Shown piece after piece: positions 23,004 to 30,310 of a DNA stretch of 32,014 nucleotides; position 1 is the stretch's first letter, and each line of letters opens with the position of its first letter. The stretch is from an uncultured Coriobacteriia bacterium (GTDB taxonomy: Bacteria; Actinomycetota; Coriobacteriia; Coriobacteriales; QAMH01): assembly GCA_902478425.1 (NCBI GenBank), contig CABSKV010000005.1:1-32014 (forward strand). The letters run 5' to 3'. The translations under genes were made by a program, and so were the position numbers. The notes under the pieces were generated by a model that worked only from the letters and a program-made list of their open reading frames with translations, ran no database searches and was not told where the DNA came from.

Positions 23004-23667
23004 ACAAATGCCTGATGATGCTGCGGAACTCTTCTTCGGCGTCGCTCTTGGTCGCGGCGATGATGGTCTCGCCCGGATACAGCACCGTATCGCCCGTGAT
23101 CATCACGAACTCGTCATCGCGGATGACGGCGATGAGCTGCGTATCATGCGAGAGCGGGATATCCGCCACGCGCACGCCGTCCTTGTGGCGCATCTTGGCG
23201 GGCAGCTTCGTCTCGACCATCACGATGTCGCCCTCGCGCAGCGAGAACACCATGCGCATGTCGCCGACGATGGCCTCCTCCTCGACCATGCGCGCGATGA
23301 GCTCGGTCGACGAAACGGGCTCGATGCCCACTTCGTGGAAGATGCGGCCGTTCTTGGGGTTGTTGACGTTCGCGATGCAACGCGGGACGTTGAACGCGGT
23401 CATGGCGATTTCGCAGGCGACGAGGTTCGTCTCGTCGTGGCCCATGAGCGCGACGAAGAGGTCGGCATCATCGACACCGGCATCGAGCTGCACCGCCGAG
23501 TCCGTGCCGTCGCCCTCGATGATGAGCACCTCGGGGGGCAGCGTGTCGGCAAGGTGGTCGATGGTCTCGCTGTCCTCCTCGATGATGGTGATGCGGTGGT
23601 TCTGCTCGAGCATCATCGAGATGAGGTATTCCGCCGTGGTCGATCCGCCGCTAATGACAATGAACAT
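23002..23667 (-). CDS. RCK/TrkA-type potassium-channel regulator (2)
   Basis: 221 residues from the ATG at 23667, 4 nt after the partner gene; a start at 23709 would extend into that gene. N-terminal RCK_N Rossmann domain and C-terminal RCK_C (from about 137, with VMVETKLP and YPGETIIAATKS). The glycine motif is degenerate: SGGSTTAEYL replaces the usual GxGxxG, whereas the acidic residue after beta-2 (IIEEDSE) is kept. In the family, these domains bind NAD(H) or ATP and gate Trk/Ktr potassium uptake. A degenerate site suggests a structural subunit paired with the canonical neighbour. Confidence 0.87.
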   Translation of the reverse strand: MFIVISGGSTTAEYLISMMLEQNHRITIIEEDSETIDHLADTLPPEVLIIEGDGTDSAVQLDAGVDDADLFVALMGHDETNLVACEIAMTAFNVPRCIANVNNPKNGRIFHEVGIEPVSSTELIARMVEEEAIVGDMRMVFSLREGDIVMVETKLPAKMRHKDGVRVADIPLSHDTQLIAVIRDDEFVMITGDTVLYPGETIIAATKSDAEEEFRSIIRHL

Positions 23668-23671
23668 GTAA

Positions 23672-24316
23672 TCAGCTCCTGATAAAGCGCGAAAGGCGAC
23701 CGAAGTCATCGCGGGCTACGCAGACGATGGCGACGTCGCCATCGTGCAGGATGGTGTCCTGCGTGGGAAGGATGGTCTCGTCGTCATGCTCGACGGCGAT
23801 GACGCGCGCGTCATAGTCCTTCTCGAGCTCGCTGCACGACATGGTCATGTCATCTTCGAAGTTGAAGGCGAAGCGCACGAGCTCGTAGCTGCCGAAGGTG
23901 TCGATGTGATGGCCGTGCCCCGACTGGATCTTCGAGAATATCTCCTCGGCGACGAGCGTCGTTCCGCAGGCGAAGTCGAGGCCAAGCTGCGCGTAGGTCT
24001 TCTCGCGGCGCGCCTCGTAGAGTCGTGCGATGACGTGCGGGACTTCGTAGATGCGACGTGCGACCTCGGCGATCATGAGGTTGGCGTTGTCATTGCTCGT
24101 GACCGCCGCGATGACGTCGGCCTCCTCGATGCCAGCATCCAGGAGCACGCTCTCGTCAAAGCCGATGCCGCGCACGATGCGGCCGTTGAAGTCGCGCCCG
24201 AGGTTCTTGAACGCATCGGCAACACGGTCGATGACCGAGACGTTGTGGCCATCTTCGGAAAGCAGGGTCGCCAGGTGGCTTCCCACGCGACCGCAACCCA
24301 CGACGATGATGTTCAT
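23672..24316 (-). CDS. RCK/TrkA-type potassium-channel regulator (1)
   Basis: 214 residues. The N-terminal RCK_N domain has an intact glycine motif (VVGCGRVGSHLA, residues 5-16), then VIDR at the end of beta-2 and AVTSNDNANLMIAEVAR. RCK_C occupies the last 70 or so residues (ARVIAVEHDDETILPTQDTILHDGDVAIVCVA). The family controls Trk/Ktr K+ uptake by binding nucleotides. It is probably co-transcribed with serS (16-nt gap) and the second RCK gene. No membrane subunit (TrkH/KtrB) is present in the window, so the channel must be elsewhere. Confidence 0.92.
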   Translation of the reverse strand: MNIIVVGCGRVGSHLATLLSEDGHNVSVIDRVADAFKNLGRDFNGRIVRGIGFDESVLLDAGIEEADVIAAVTSNDNANLMIAEVARRIYEVPHVIARLYEARREKTYAQLGLDFACGTTLVAEEIFSKIQSGHGHHIDTFGSYELVRFAFNFEDDMTMSCSELEKDYDARVIAVEHDDETILPTQDTILHDGDVAIVCVARDDFGRLSRFIRS

Positions 24317-24332
24317 GGCGCGCCCCTCTCGT

Positions 24333-25604
24333 CTACTGAGCGGTGATCACATCGCAGCCCATGTACGGGCGCAGCACCTCGGGAACCGTGATGGTTCCGT
24401 CGGCGTTCTGGTAGTTCTCGATGATAGCTGCCATCGTGCGTCCGACGGCCAGGCCGCTGCCATTGAGCGTGTGCGCGAAGCGCTTCTTGCCGTTTTCGTC
24501 GACGTATTTGATATTGGCGCGGCGCGCCTGGAAATCGCCGCAGTTGCTGCAGCTCGAGATCTCCTTGTACGCGCCGTAACTCGGCAGCCACACCTCGAGG
24601 TCGTAGGTCTGGCGAGCGGAAAACCCGAGGTCGCCCGTGCACAAGCTGATGACGCGATAGGGAAGCCCCAGCTCCTGCAGGATCTTCTCCGCGCAGGCGG
24701 TCATGTCCTCGAGCTCCTCGTCGGATTTCTCGGGATTGGCGAAGCGCACCATCTCGACCTTGTCGAACTGGTGCACGCGGATGATGCCGCGCGTGTCGCG
24801 ACCGGCGCTACCGGCCTCCTCGCGGAAGCACGGCGTGTAGGCGCAGTAGCGAATCGGCAGCTCGGCGCCGTCGAGTACCTCGTTGGCGTGCAGGTTGGTG
24901 AGCATGACCTCGGCCGTGGGGATGAGATAGAGGCCCTCGGTCGTCTTGAAGAGGTCCTCCTCGAACTTGGGCAGCTGGCCCGTGCCGGTGAGGGTCTCCT
25001 TGTTCGCGAGTGCGGGAACCCACCACTCGGTGGAGCCCCACTTGATGTGCTCGTTGAGCATGAAGTTGATGAGGGAGCGCTCGAGGCGTGCGCCGGCGCC
25101 ATGCAATGCGTAGAAACGCGCGTGCGCAAGCTTCACGCCACGCTCGAAGTCGATGATGCCGAGCTCGGGGCCGAGGTCCCAGTGCGCTTTTGCCTCGAAG
25201 TCGAACTCGCGCGGCGTGCCCCAGCGGCGCACCTCGGGATTGTCGTCCTCGTCGTCGCCGACAGGAGTGTTGGGGCCGGGGATGTTGGGGATGGAGTAGG
25301 TGAGGCCGTTGAGCTCCTCCTCGATGGCCACGAGGGCACCGTCGAGGTTGTTTATCTCGTCGCCCACGTCGCGCATGCGAACCTTGGCCGCCTCGGCCTC
25401 CTCGGCGTTGCCCTCCTTGAGCAGCTGGCCGATTTGCTTCGAGACGGTGTTGCGCTCGGCCTTGAGGGACTCGACCTTCTGGATGACCTCGCGGCGTTCC
25501 TCGTCAAGACGACGAAACTCGTCGTAATCCCACTTCGCGTGGCGGTTCTTCAGGGCCTCTTCGATGGCTTCCGGGTTTTCGCGAATGAAGCGAATGTCGA
25601 GCAT
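24333..25604 (-). CDS. serS: Seryl-tRNA synthetase
   Basis: 423 residues, standard length. Class II synthetase that charges tRNA-Ser and tRNA-Sec. The N-terminal long coiled-coil arm spans about residues 28-100. Motif 2 is CFREEAGSAGRDTRGIIRVHQF, and motif 3 is FAHTLNGSGLAVGRTMAAIIENYQ. The TAEVMLTNLHANEV and ISSCSNCGDFQARR segments are diagnostic. An AGGAGG-type site precedes the ATG. Transcribed away from the small membrane protein gene. Confidence 0.97.
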   Translation of the reverse strand: MLDIRFIRENPEAIEEALKNRHAKWDYDEFRRLDEERREVIQKVESLKAERNTVSKQIGQLLKEGNAEEAEAAKVRMRDVGDEINNLDGALVAIEEELNGLTYSIPNIPGPNTPVGDDEDDNPEVRRWGTPREFDFEAKAHWDLGPELGIIDFERGVKLAHARFYALHGAGARLERSLINFMLNEHIKWGSTEWWVPALANKETLTGTGQLPKFEEDLFKTTEGLYLIPTAEVMLTNLHANEVLDGAELPIRYCAYTPCFREEAGSAGRDTRGIIRVHQFDKVEMVRFANPEKSDEELEDMTACAEKILQELGLPYRVISLCTGDLGFSARQTYDLEVWLPSYGAYKEISSCSNCGDFQARRANIKYVDENGKKRFAHTLNGSGLAVGRTMAAIIENYQNADGTITVPEVLRPYMGCDVITAQ

Positions 25605-25655
25605 TGTTCCTCCTGTGCGTGCGCGCGTTGTGCCGTTCGAAATGTGTTGCGAGCA

Positions 25656-25661
25656 AGTATA
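25656..25661 (-). promoter_or_regulatory. -10 element of the serS promoter
   Basis: TATACT on the minus strand, preceded by GG, 51 nt before the serS ATG. No clear -35 at standard spacing. A divergent -10-like TACCAT faces the other way at 25684-25689, so the two promoters would share a short spacer. Confidence 0.45.
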
Positions 25662-25683
25662 CCTCTCACGGCGCGTTTTGCGG

Positions 25684-25689
25684 TACCAT
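25684..25689 (+). promoter_or_regulatory. -10-like element before the small membrane protein gene
   Basis: TACCAT with a leading GCGG, 30 nt before the ATG at 25720, matching the GGTAC-type context seen at the two-component and SRP RNA promoters. No clear -35 hexamer. Confidence 0.35.
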
Positions 25690-25719
25690 GCGACCCGTGA
25701 CTTTTAGCTGGGAGAGAGC

Positions 25720-25917
25720 ATGTTCGACGAATATTTCGCATACTTTGGCTTGACGGGGGGCGTTCTCCTCATCATCGGCGTTGGCCTGCTTCTCTTTCTG
25801 CTGATCGCCATCATTCTCGAGCGGCGCACCAAGCTGCTCTTCCCCGAGCGTCACAAGCCCAAGTCGAAGACAGATGACGATTTTCTGTCCTTTGACGATG
25901 ACGAGGATGAAGACTGA
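25720..25917 (+). CDS. Small single-TM protein with acidic tail
   Basis: 65 residues. One strong membrane helix (about 12-34, GGVLLIIGVGLLLFLLIAIILER) is followed by a basic patch (RRTKLLFPERHKPKSK), then an acidic end (DDDFLSFDDDEDED). The positive-inside rule puts the C-terminus in the cytoplasm. No family recognised. GGGAGAG lies before the ATG. The start spacing and codon use look genuine, and 57 nt separate it from the lipoprotein gene. Confidence 0.65.
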   Translation: MFDEYFAYFGLTGGVLLIIGVGLLLFLLIAIILERRTKLLFPERHKPKSKTDDDFLSFDDDEDED

Positions 25918-25974
25918 GTCTGCGGGTACACTTAGCCCGACCCGTGCACGACGAGCCAAGCAAAGGAGCACGAC

Positions 25975-26370
25975 ATGATCAGAAAGCGCCTCATCGTATG
26001 CCTCATCGCAACGGTCATGTCCTGCACGTGCCTGTTCACGTTTGCGGCCTGCGGATCGGCAGACGCCAACAGCCTCGTGGGCGAATGGAAGATCAAGGAC
26101 ACGGATGTCACGGTCGTCTTCTCGGGCACCGAGTTCAAGCTCGTGGGCAACACCTTCGACTACTCGGTCGACTCCGGCTCCAAGACCATCACCTACAAGT
26201 CGGGTGATGCGACGGGCAGCGCGAAGTACAGCTTCAGCGACAACGGCCAGCAGCTCACGCTCGACGAGAGCGATGGCGTTGGCGGGACGAAGACCACCGT
26301 GTTCGACAAGGTGTCGAACGACGGTAATGCCGAGCCGTCGGCAAATGGCATCGTCGCCGAAGGCGAGTAG
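25975..26370 (+). CDS. Small lipoprotein, DUF5640-like repeat fold
   Basis: 131 residues. Basic N-terminus, hydrophobic segment and lipobox FAAC with C26 as the lipidated Cys, so it is exported by Sec and anchored to the membrane. The mature part is a small beta-rich domain: LVGEWKIKDTDVTVVFSG, FDYSVDSGSKTITYKSG, AKYSFSDNGQQLTLDE. The pattern resembles DUF5640-type lipocalin-like lipoproteins common in gut actinobacteria and firmicutes; I cannot confirm the family. AAAGGAG precedes the ATG at optimum distance. Confidence 0.8.
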   Translation: MIRKRLIVCLIATVMSCTCLFTFAACGSADANSLVGEWKIKDTDVTVVFSGTEFKLVGNTFDYSVDSGSKTITYKSGDATGSAKYSFSDNGQQLTLDESDGVGGTKTTVFDKVSNDGNAEPSANGIVAEGE

Positions 26371-26412
26371 GTTTCACGCGCGGTGTTTCGGCGCCGTGCG
26401 ATGAGAGAGCGG

Positions 26413-26418
26413 TACAAT
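26413..26418 (+). promoter_or_regulatory. -10 element for the SRP RNA
   Basis: TACAAT stands 15 nt before the first paired base of the SRP RNA, predicting a start near 26425. No clear -35 hexamer at 16-18 nt; GC-rich sequence precedes it. Confidence 0.5.
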
Positions 26419-26433
26419 ACATGCATGCGAGCG

Positions 26434-26540
26434 AGTGCGTCGCATGGGCTTGGGCGGCACTATGTCCCGAACCTGGTCAGGTCCGGGAGGAAGCAGCCAT
26501 AAGGGGCCTCTGGTGGGCGCCCAAGTCCATACGGCGCACT
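26434..26540 (+). ncRNA. ffs: Bacterial small SRP RNA (4.5S)
   Basis: The apical loop carries the universal domain IV sequence, ACCTGGTCAGGTCCGGGAGG followed by AAGCAGCCA. The 5' arm (26434-26456, AGTGCGTCGCATGGGCTTGG and CG) pairs with the 3' arm (26518-26540) over 23 positions with only pyrimidine/purine-compensated changes or G-U pairs. It forms one long hairpin without an Alu domain, the short type. It binds Ffh and directs signal-anchored proteins to the membrane. Exact ends are estimated from the pairing; no strong U-tract follows. Confidence 0.93.
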
Positions 26541-26562
26541 TCTCATGCAAGATAGGCTGGTA

Positions 26563-27219
26563 ATGGAAGTCATTCAGTTTTTCATCGATTTGCTGCGCGA
26601 CCCGCGCGGCTTCATCGCGCAATGGATTATCGAGCTGGGTCCCGTGTGGGTCTACACGCCGCTCTTCCTCATCATCTTCGTCGAGACGGGCCTTGTCGTC
26701 ACGCCGTTTTTGCCGGGCGATTCGCTGCTCTTCTGCGCTGGCATCTTCGCAGCTGACGGTGGTGGCCTCAACATCTTCGTGCTCATCATCCTCATGACGG
26801 TCGCCGCCATCCTGGGCAACACCTCGAACTACTGGATTGGCCGCAAGGTGGGTCAGGCCATCGTGGCAAGCGGGCGCGTCAAGGCGCTCACGCCCGAGCG
26901 CATCGAGAAGACGCAGGCCATGCTCGACAAGTACGGCTCGATTGCCGTGTTCCTCACCCGCTTCTTCCCGATCATCCGCACTTTTGCCCCGTTCCTCGCG
27001 GGCATGGGCGAGATGCACTTCGGGCGTTTCACGCTGTTCAACGTGCTCGGTGGTGTCACCTGGGTGTGCGTCTTCACCCTGCTGGGCTACTTCTTCGGTG
27101 GCGTGCCCTTCGTGCAGGAGCATTTCGAGCTCGTCATCATCGGCATCGTCGTCATCTCGTTCATTCCGACCGTCGCCGGTCTCATAAAAGCCAAGATGAG
27201 CTCTTCCAAGAGAAAGTAG
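26563..27219 (+). CDS. DedA-family membrane protein
   Basis: 218 residues, SNARE-associated Golgi/DedA fold (PF09335 type). Re-entrant motif ETGLVVTPFLPGDSLLFCAG has E41 and D53; the later RFFPIIRTFAPFLAGMG carries R133 and R139. These match the acidic and basic residues important in E. coli YqjA/YghB. Helices at about 33-60, 70-88, 125-150, 155-180 and 190-210. Members are undecaprenyl-phosphate or phospholipid flippase-like or proton-coupled transporters. I start it at ATG 26563; the ATG at 26545 lies too close to the SRP RNA and has no ribosome-binding site. The dnaX gene follows after 5 nt. Confidence 0.88.
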   Translation: MEVIQFFIDLLRDPRGFIAQWIIELGPVWVYTPLFLIIFVETGLVVTPFLPGDSLLFCAGIFAADGGGLNIFVLIILMTVAAILGNTSNYWIGRKVGQAIVASGRVKALTPERIEKTQAMLDKYGSIAVFLTRFFPIIRTFAPFLAGMGEMHFGRFTLFNVLGGVTWVCVFTLLGYFFGGVPFVQEHFELVIIGIVVISFIPTVAGLIKAKMSSSKRK

Positions 27220-27224
27220 GAATC

Positions 27225-29069
27225 ATGGCTCTTTCGTTGTATCGCAAGTATCGCCCCGAGGTGTTCTCCGACGTCGTCGGTCAGGAGCACGTCGAGAAGA
27301 CCCTGATCAACGCCATCTCGGAGGGCGCGGTCGCGCATGCGTACCTATTCTGCGGCCCGCGCGGAACGGGCAAGACCACGACGGCACGCCTGCTTGCCAA
27401 GGCGCTGCTGTGCGAATCCGATGCCGCCCAGCCCGATGGAACCTGTCCGCAGTGCCTCGAGATCGCCCAGAGCACGCACCCCGACGTCTTCGAGCTCGAC
27501 GCAGCTAGCCGCACGGGCGTCGATAACGTGCGCGAGGAGATCATCGGACGCGTGGGGTTTGCGCCGACGCGTGGCCGTTTCAAGGTCTACATCATCGACG
27601 AGGTCCACATGCTGTCGAACGCGGCGTTCAACGCGCTGCTCAAGACGCTCGAGGAGCCGCCCGAGCACGTCGTCTTCGTGCTGTGCACGACCGACCCGCA
27701 CAAGGTCCCCGAGACCATTCAGTCCCGCTGCCAGCGTTTCGACTTCCGCCGTTTCTCCATCGAGGAGATCACGGGGTACCTCGAGCGCATCAGCAAGGGC
27801 GAGGGCTTCGAATACGAGCCCGAGGCACTCGAGTTCATCGCCGCCAAATCCGCTGGTGGCATGCGCGATGCCACGACGGCGCTCGAGCAGGTCGGCGTCT
27901 ACACCGAAGGGAAGATCACGCTCGACGAGGCCACGCGCATGTTCGGCCAGATCGACATCGCGGCACTCTTCGAGATTGCGGGCTACATCGCCCAGCGCGA
28001 TACCCCCTCGTGCTTCGTGTGGATCAACGACCTCGTCGGTCGCGGTGTCGACCTCTCGCAGTTCTCGCGTGACCTCGCGGCGCACCTGCGCAACCTCTAC
28101 GTGACGGCCATCACCGGTGGCGAGAATGGCATCGTGGCCTGCACGACCGCGCAGCTCGAGCGCTATCGTCAGCAGGCGCGTGAGTTCGGCGGCGTCGATC
28201 GTCTCGCCCGCGCGCTCGACATCTGCGGTTCGCTCGTTTCCGAGCTGCGCAATTCGTCTGATGCGCGCCTGAGCGTCGAGATTGCGATGACACGCCTTAC
28301 CAGGCCCGATAGCGAGATCACGCTCGAGGCGCTTGCCGAGCGCATCGAGGCCCTCGAGCTCAGGCCCTCGATGGGTGCTGTCGCGCAGGCCGCCTTCGAT
28401 CCCGTTGCGCAACCGCATGCGCAAGCCGATTCCCAGCCGGCCCCTGTTGTCGACGACGTGCCGCAAGAGGCTTCGGCCTTCGAGCTCGAGCCGCAGCCGG
28501 CCGTGGCCGACGACACGCCGCCGTGGGAAGATGCCGTTTCCATCCCCGATCCCGAGCCTGCGCCCGTGCCCGTGCCGCAGCCCGAACCCGAACCCGTTGC
28601 CGTTGCATCGGGCGATATGTCGCCCGAGCGCCTGCTGGCTGCCTTGCTCTCCGTGGTCAGGCGCGAGGACGCGGCGACCGGCGCATTGCTCTCGGGCGTG
28701 TCCATCGCCGAGGAAGACGGCATGTACCACCTGCTCTTTCCCACCGGCTCGGACTTCCAGATGCGCATCGTGAGCGGTCCGGAGGCCAAGACGATCATCA
28801 ACAAGGCATTCGCCGAGGTCCTCGGCTACGAGGCGCACTTCGACTGTCGCATCGGTTCGTTTTCAGGCCTTTCCGCCCAACCGGCACCGCTGACGAGCGA
28901 GCCGCCCGCGAGTGCTGCCGATGACCCCAGGATTGACGACGGCTACTTCGAGAGCCTGGTTGCCGAGCAATCTGCCGTCCCCAGCGATGAAATGCCCGCC
29001 GATTTTGCCGATGCCCTCTCCGCATTCGGTGCAGGTGTTAAAGTACACGAGATAAACGACGAGGAATAA
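27225..29069 (+). CDS. dnaX: DNA polymerase III tau/gamma subunit
   Basis: 614 residues. Clamp-loader ATPase: YRKYRPEVFSDVVGQEHV at the N-terminus, Walker A GPRGTGKTTTARLL (K50), Walker B IIDEVHMLS and sensor 1 TTDP followed by QSRCQRFDF. The zinc module has only C63, C74 and C77; the ligand equivalent to E. coli C73 is missing. After residue 375 an Ala/Pro/Glu-rich linker and a C-terminal domain (about 465-540) resemble the tau extension. No obvious frameshift signal is called. Start ATG 27225 follows GTAGG; the longer reading into dedA is a shadow. Confidence 0.95.
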   Translation: MALSLYRKYRPEVFSDVVGQEHVEKTLINAISEGAVAHAYLFCGPRGTGKTTTARLLAKALLCESDAAQPDGTCPQCLEIAQSTHPDVFELDAASRTGVDNVREEIIGRVGFAPTRGRFKVYIIDEVHMLSNAAFNALLKTLEEPPEHVVFVLCTTDPHKVPETIQSRCQRFDFRRFSIEEITGYLERISKGEGFEYEPEALEFIAAKSAGGMRDATTALEQVGVYTEGKITLDEATRMFGQIDIAALFEIAGYIAQRDTPSCFVWINDLVGRGVDLSQFSRDLAAHLRNLYVTAITGGENGIVACTTAQLERYRQQAREFGGVDRLARALDICGSLVSELRNSSDARLSVEIAMTRLTRPDSEITLEALAERIEALELRPSMGAVAQAAFDPVAQPHAQADSQPAPVVDDVPQEASAFELEPQPAVADDTPPWEDAVSIPDPEPAPVPVPQPEPEPVAVASGDMSPERLLAALLSVVRREDAATGALLSGVSIAEEDGMYHLLFPTGSDFQMRIVSGPEAKTIINKAFAEVLGYEAHFDCRIGSFSGLSAQPAPLTSEPPASAADDPRIDDGYFESLVAEQSAVPSDEMPADFADALSAFGAGVKVHEINDEE

Positions 29070-29078
29070 GGAGCCACG

Positions 29079-29399
29079 ATGGCTAAAGGAATGAACCCGC
29101 AGGCAATGCTCAAGCAGGCCCAGAAGATGCAGGCCAAGATCCAGGCCGTGCAGGAGGAGGCCGCACGCGAGACCGTCGAGGCGACGGCGGGTGGCGGCAT
29201 GGTCACCGCGACCGTCTACGGCGACCTGCGCGTCAAGAGCATCGAGATCGACCCCGAGGCGCTCGACCCCGAAGACGTCGAGATGCTGCAGGACATGATC
29301 GTCGCTGCCGTCAACGAGGGCATCGCCGATGCCCAGGCGATGGTCGATGAGCGCATGGCTTCCGTGACGGGCGGCATGAACATTCCGGGGCTCTTCTAG
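29079..29399 (+). CDS. ybaB: YbaB/EbfC nucleoid-associated protein
   Basis: 106 residues, the typical length. N-terminal helix rich in Gln/Met/Lys (AMLKQAQKMQAKIQAVQEEAARE) is followed by the conserved VEATAGGGMVTATVYGDLRVKSIEIDPE beta segment and C-terminal helices (DMIVAAVNEGIADAQAMVDERMASVTGGM). Small DNA-binding dimer of uncertain function, nearly always between dnaX and recR. It starts 9 nt after dnaX and ends 6 nt before recR. AAGGAGCC precedes the ATG. Confidence 0.95.
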   Translation: MAKGMNPQAMLKQAQKMQAKIQAVQEEAARETVEATAGGGMVTATVYGDLRVKSIEIDPEALDPEDVEMLQDMIVAAVNEGIADAQAMVDERMASVTGGMNIPGLF

Positions 29400-29405
29400 T
29401 TACCC

Positions 29406-30002
29406 ATGAAGAAGGAAGCGTCCATTCAACATGCGCTCGAGGAAATCGAGCGCATGCCGGGCATTGGCCCCAAGTCCGCGCAACGCATACTCAACTGGCT
29501 TTTGACCAGCGACGATGAGATTGCACTCGGTATCGCCGAGGCCATCGTCGACGTCAAGAAGGCGATTCACCTCTGCCCGCGTTGCCACAACTTCGCCGAG
29601 GGAGAGCTGTGCGCGATCTGCTCCGATGCACAGCGCGAGGCAACGGCCATCTGCGTCGTCGCCGAGCCACGTGATGTCGAGGCCATCGAGCGTACGGGCA
29701 TGTACGAGGGCCTTTACCACGTTCTCGGCGGTGTCATCAACCCGATGGAAGGCTCGATGCCCGAGGACCTGCACATCTCCGATCTCATGGCGCGCCTGGG
29801 CAGCGAGCCGGTCGAGGAGGTTCTCGTTGCCACGAACCCCGACGTCGAGGGCGAGACGACGGCCAGCTATCTGGCGCGCATCATCAAGCCACTTGGCATC
29901 CGCGTGACGCGCCTTGCCAGCGGTCTTCCCGTGGGCGGCGAGCTCGAATACGCCGACGAGGTCACGCTCGGCCGCGCCATCGAATCCCGCCGCGAGTTGT
30001 GA
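29406..30002 (+). CDS. recR: Recombination protein RecR
   Basis: 198 residues, normal length. Helix-hairpin-helix at 19-27 (GIGPKSAQR), four-Cys zinc finger C57, C60, C69 and C72, then a Toprim domain (about 80-175) with AEPRDVEAIERT and ATNPDVEGETTASYL. The C-terminal ASGLPVGGELEYADEVTLGRAIESRR is characteristic. With RecF/RecO it loads RecA at single-stranded gaps. Probably the last gene of the dnaX-ybaB-recR transcript; the large palindrome begins 25 nt beyond the stop. Confidence 0.96.
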   Translation: MKKEASIQHALEEIERMPGIGPKSAQRILNWLLTSDDEIALGIAEAIVDVKKAIHLCPRCHNFAEGELCAICSDAQREATAICVVAEPRDVEAIERTGMYEGLYHVLGGVINPMEGSMPEDLHISDLMARLGSEPVEEVLVATNPDVEGETTASYLARIIKPLGIRVTRLASGLPVGGELEYADEVTLGRAIESRREL

Positions 30003-30026
30003 AATAAGAGCTCTCCAAATATAACC

Positions 30027-30199
30027 GGGCGAATACAACAGTCGATTGCGGGCATCTCGAGCAGACATGCGGCGAGCGCGATGCGGTCTTGCGAGGACTG
30101 TCTGAGCGCGCGATTTGTGCGCGCGAGTTCCGCAGCGGCATCGCGCGAGATGCAGGTCGGGTGCGAGGGCAAGCCCGCAATCGACTGTCGGATTCGCCC
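30027..30199. repeat. 173-nt imperfect palindrome, MITE-like
   Basis: The 308-nt stretch between recR and the citrate synthase gene has no gene. Its core has 27-nt terminal arms (30027-30053 and 30173-30199) that match in reverse complement at 25 of 27 positions. Each end begins GGGCGAAT, and the arms share CAGTCGATTGCGGGC. The interior can also fold on itself (CGCGCG stem around ATTTGT at about 30114-30119; GCGATGC pairs outside it). ACC flanks both ends (30024-30026 and 30200-30202), a possible 3-bp target duplication. It is either a small non-autonomous mobile element or a structured RNA; no transposase is encoded. Confidence 0.6.
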
Positions 30200-30241
30200 A
30201 CCTGTCACGTTTCCGTTACCGGGCACTGCATCATGCTGGAG

Positions 30242-30247
30242 TATAAT
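30242..30247 (+). promoter_or_regulatory. -10 element of the citrate synthase promoter
   Basis: Perfect TATAAT, 64 nt before the GTG start, giving a predicted transcript start near 30254. No convincing -35 hexamer, so an activator or alternative signal may be needed. It lies outside the palindrome. Confidence 0.5.
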
Positions 30248-30310
30248 AGTCGCTCACATTGCAAATTCCCTGCGCAGCACGCATGCGCATGCCAAGCGAA
30301 AGAGCAGCAC

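Noticed and set aside
24051..25700. 549-codon plus-strand frame opposite serS and an RCK gene
   Set aside because: Antisense shadow of two secure genes.
26374..26400. Hairpin after the lipoprotein gene as a terminator
   Set aside because: Only a short stem with a wobble pair and no T-run.
27345..28838. 497-codon minus-strand frame opposite dnaX
   Set aside because: Antisense shadow; the forward strand encodes a clear DnaX.
30089..30310. N-terminal extension of citrate synthase
   Set aside because: It would run through the palindrome and the promoter, and its sequence is unlike the family.
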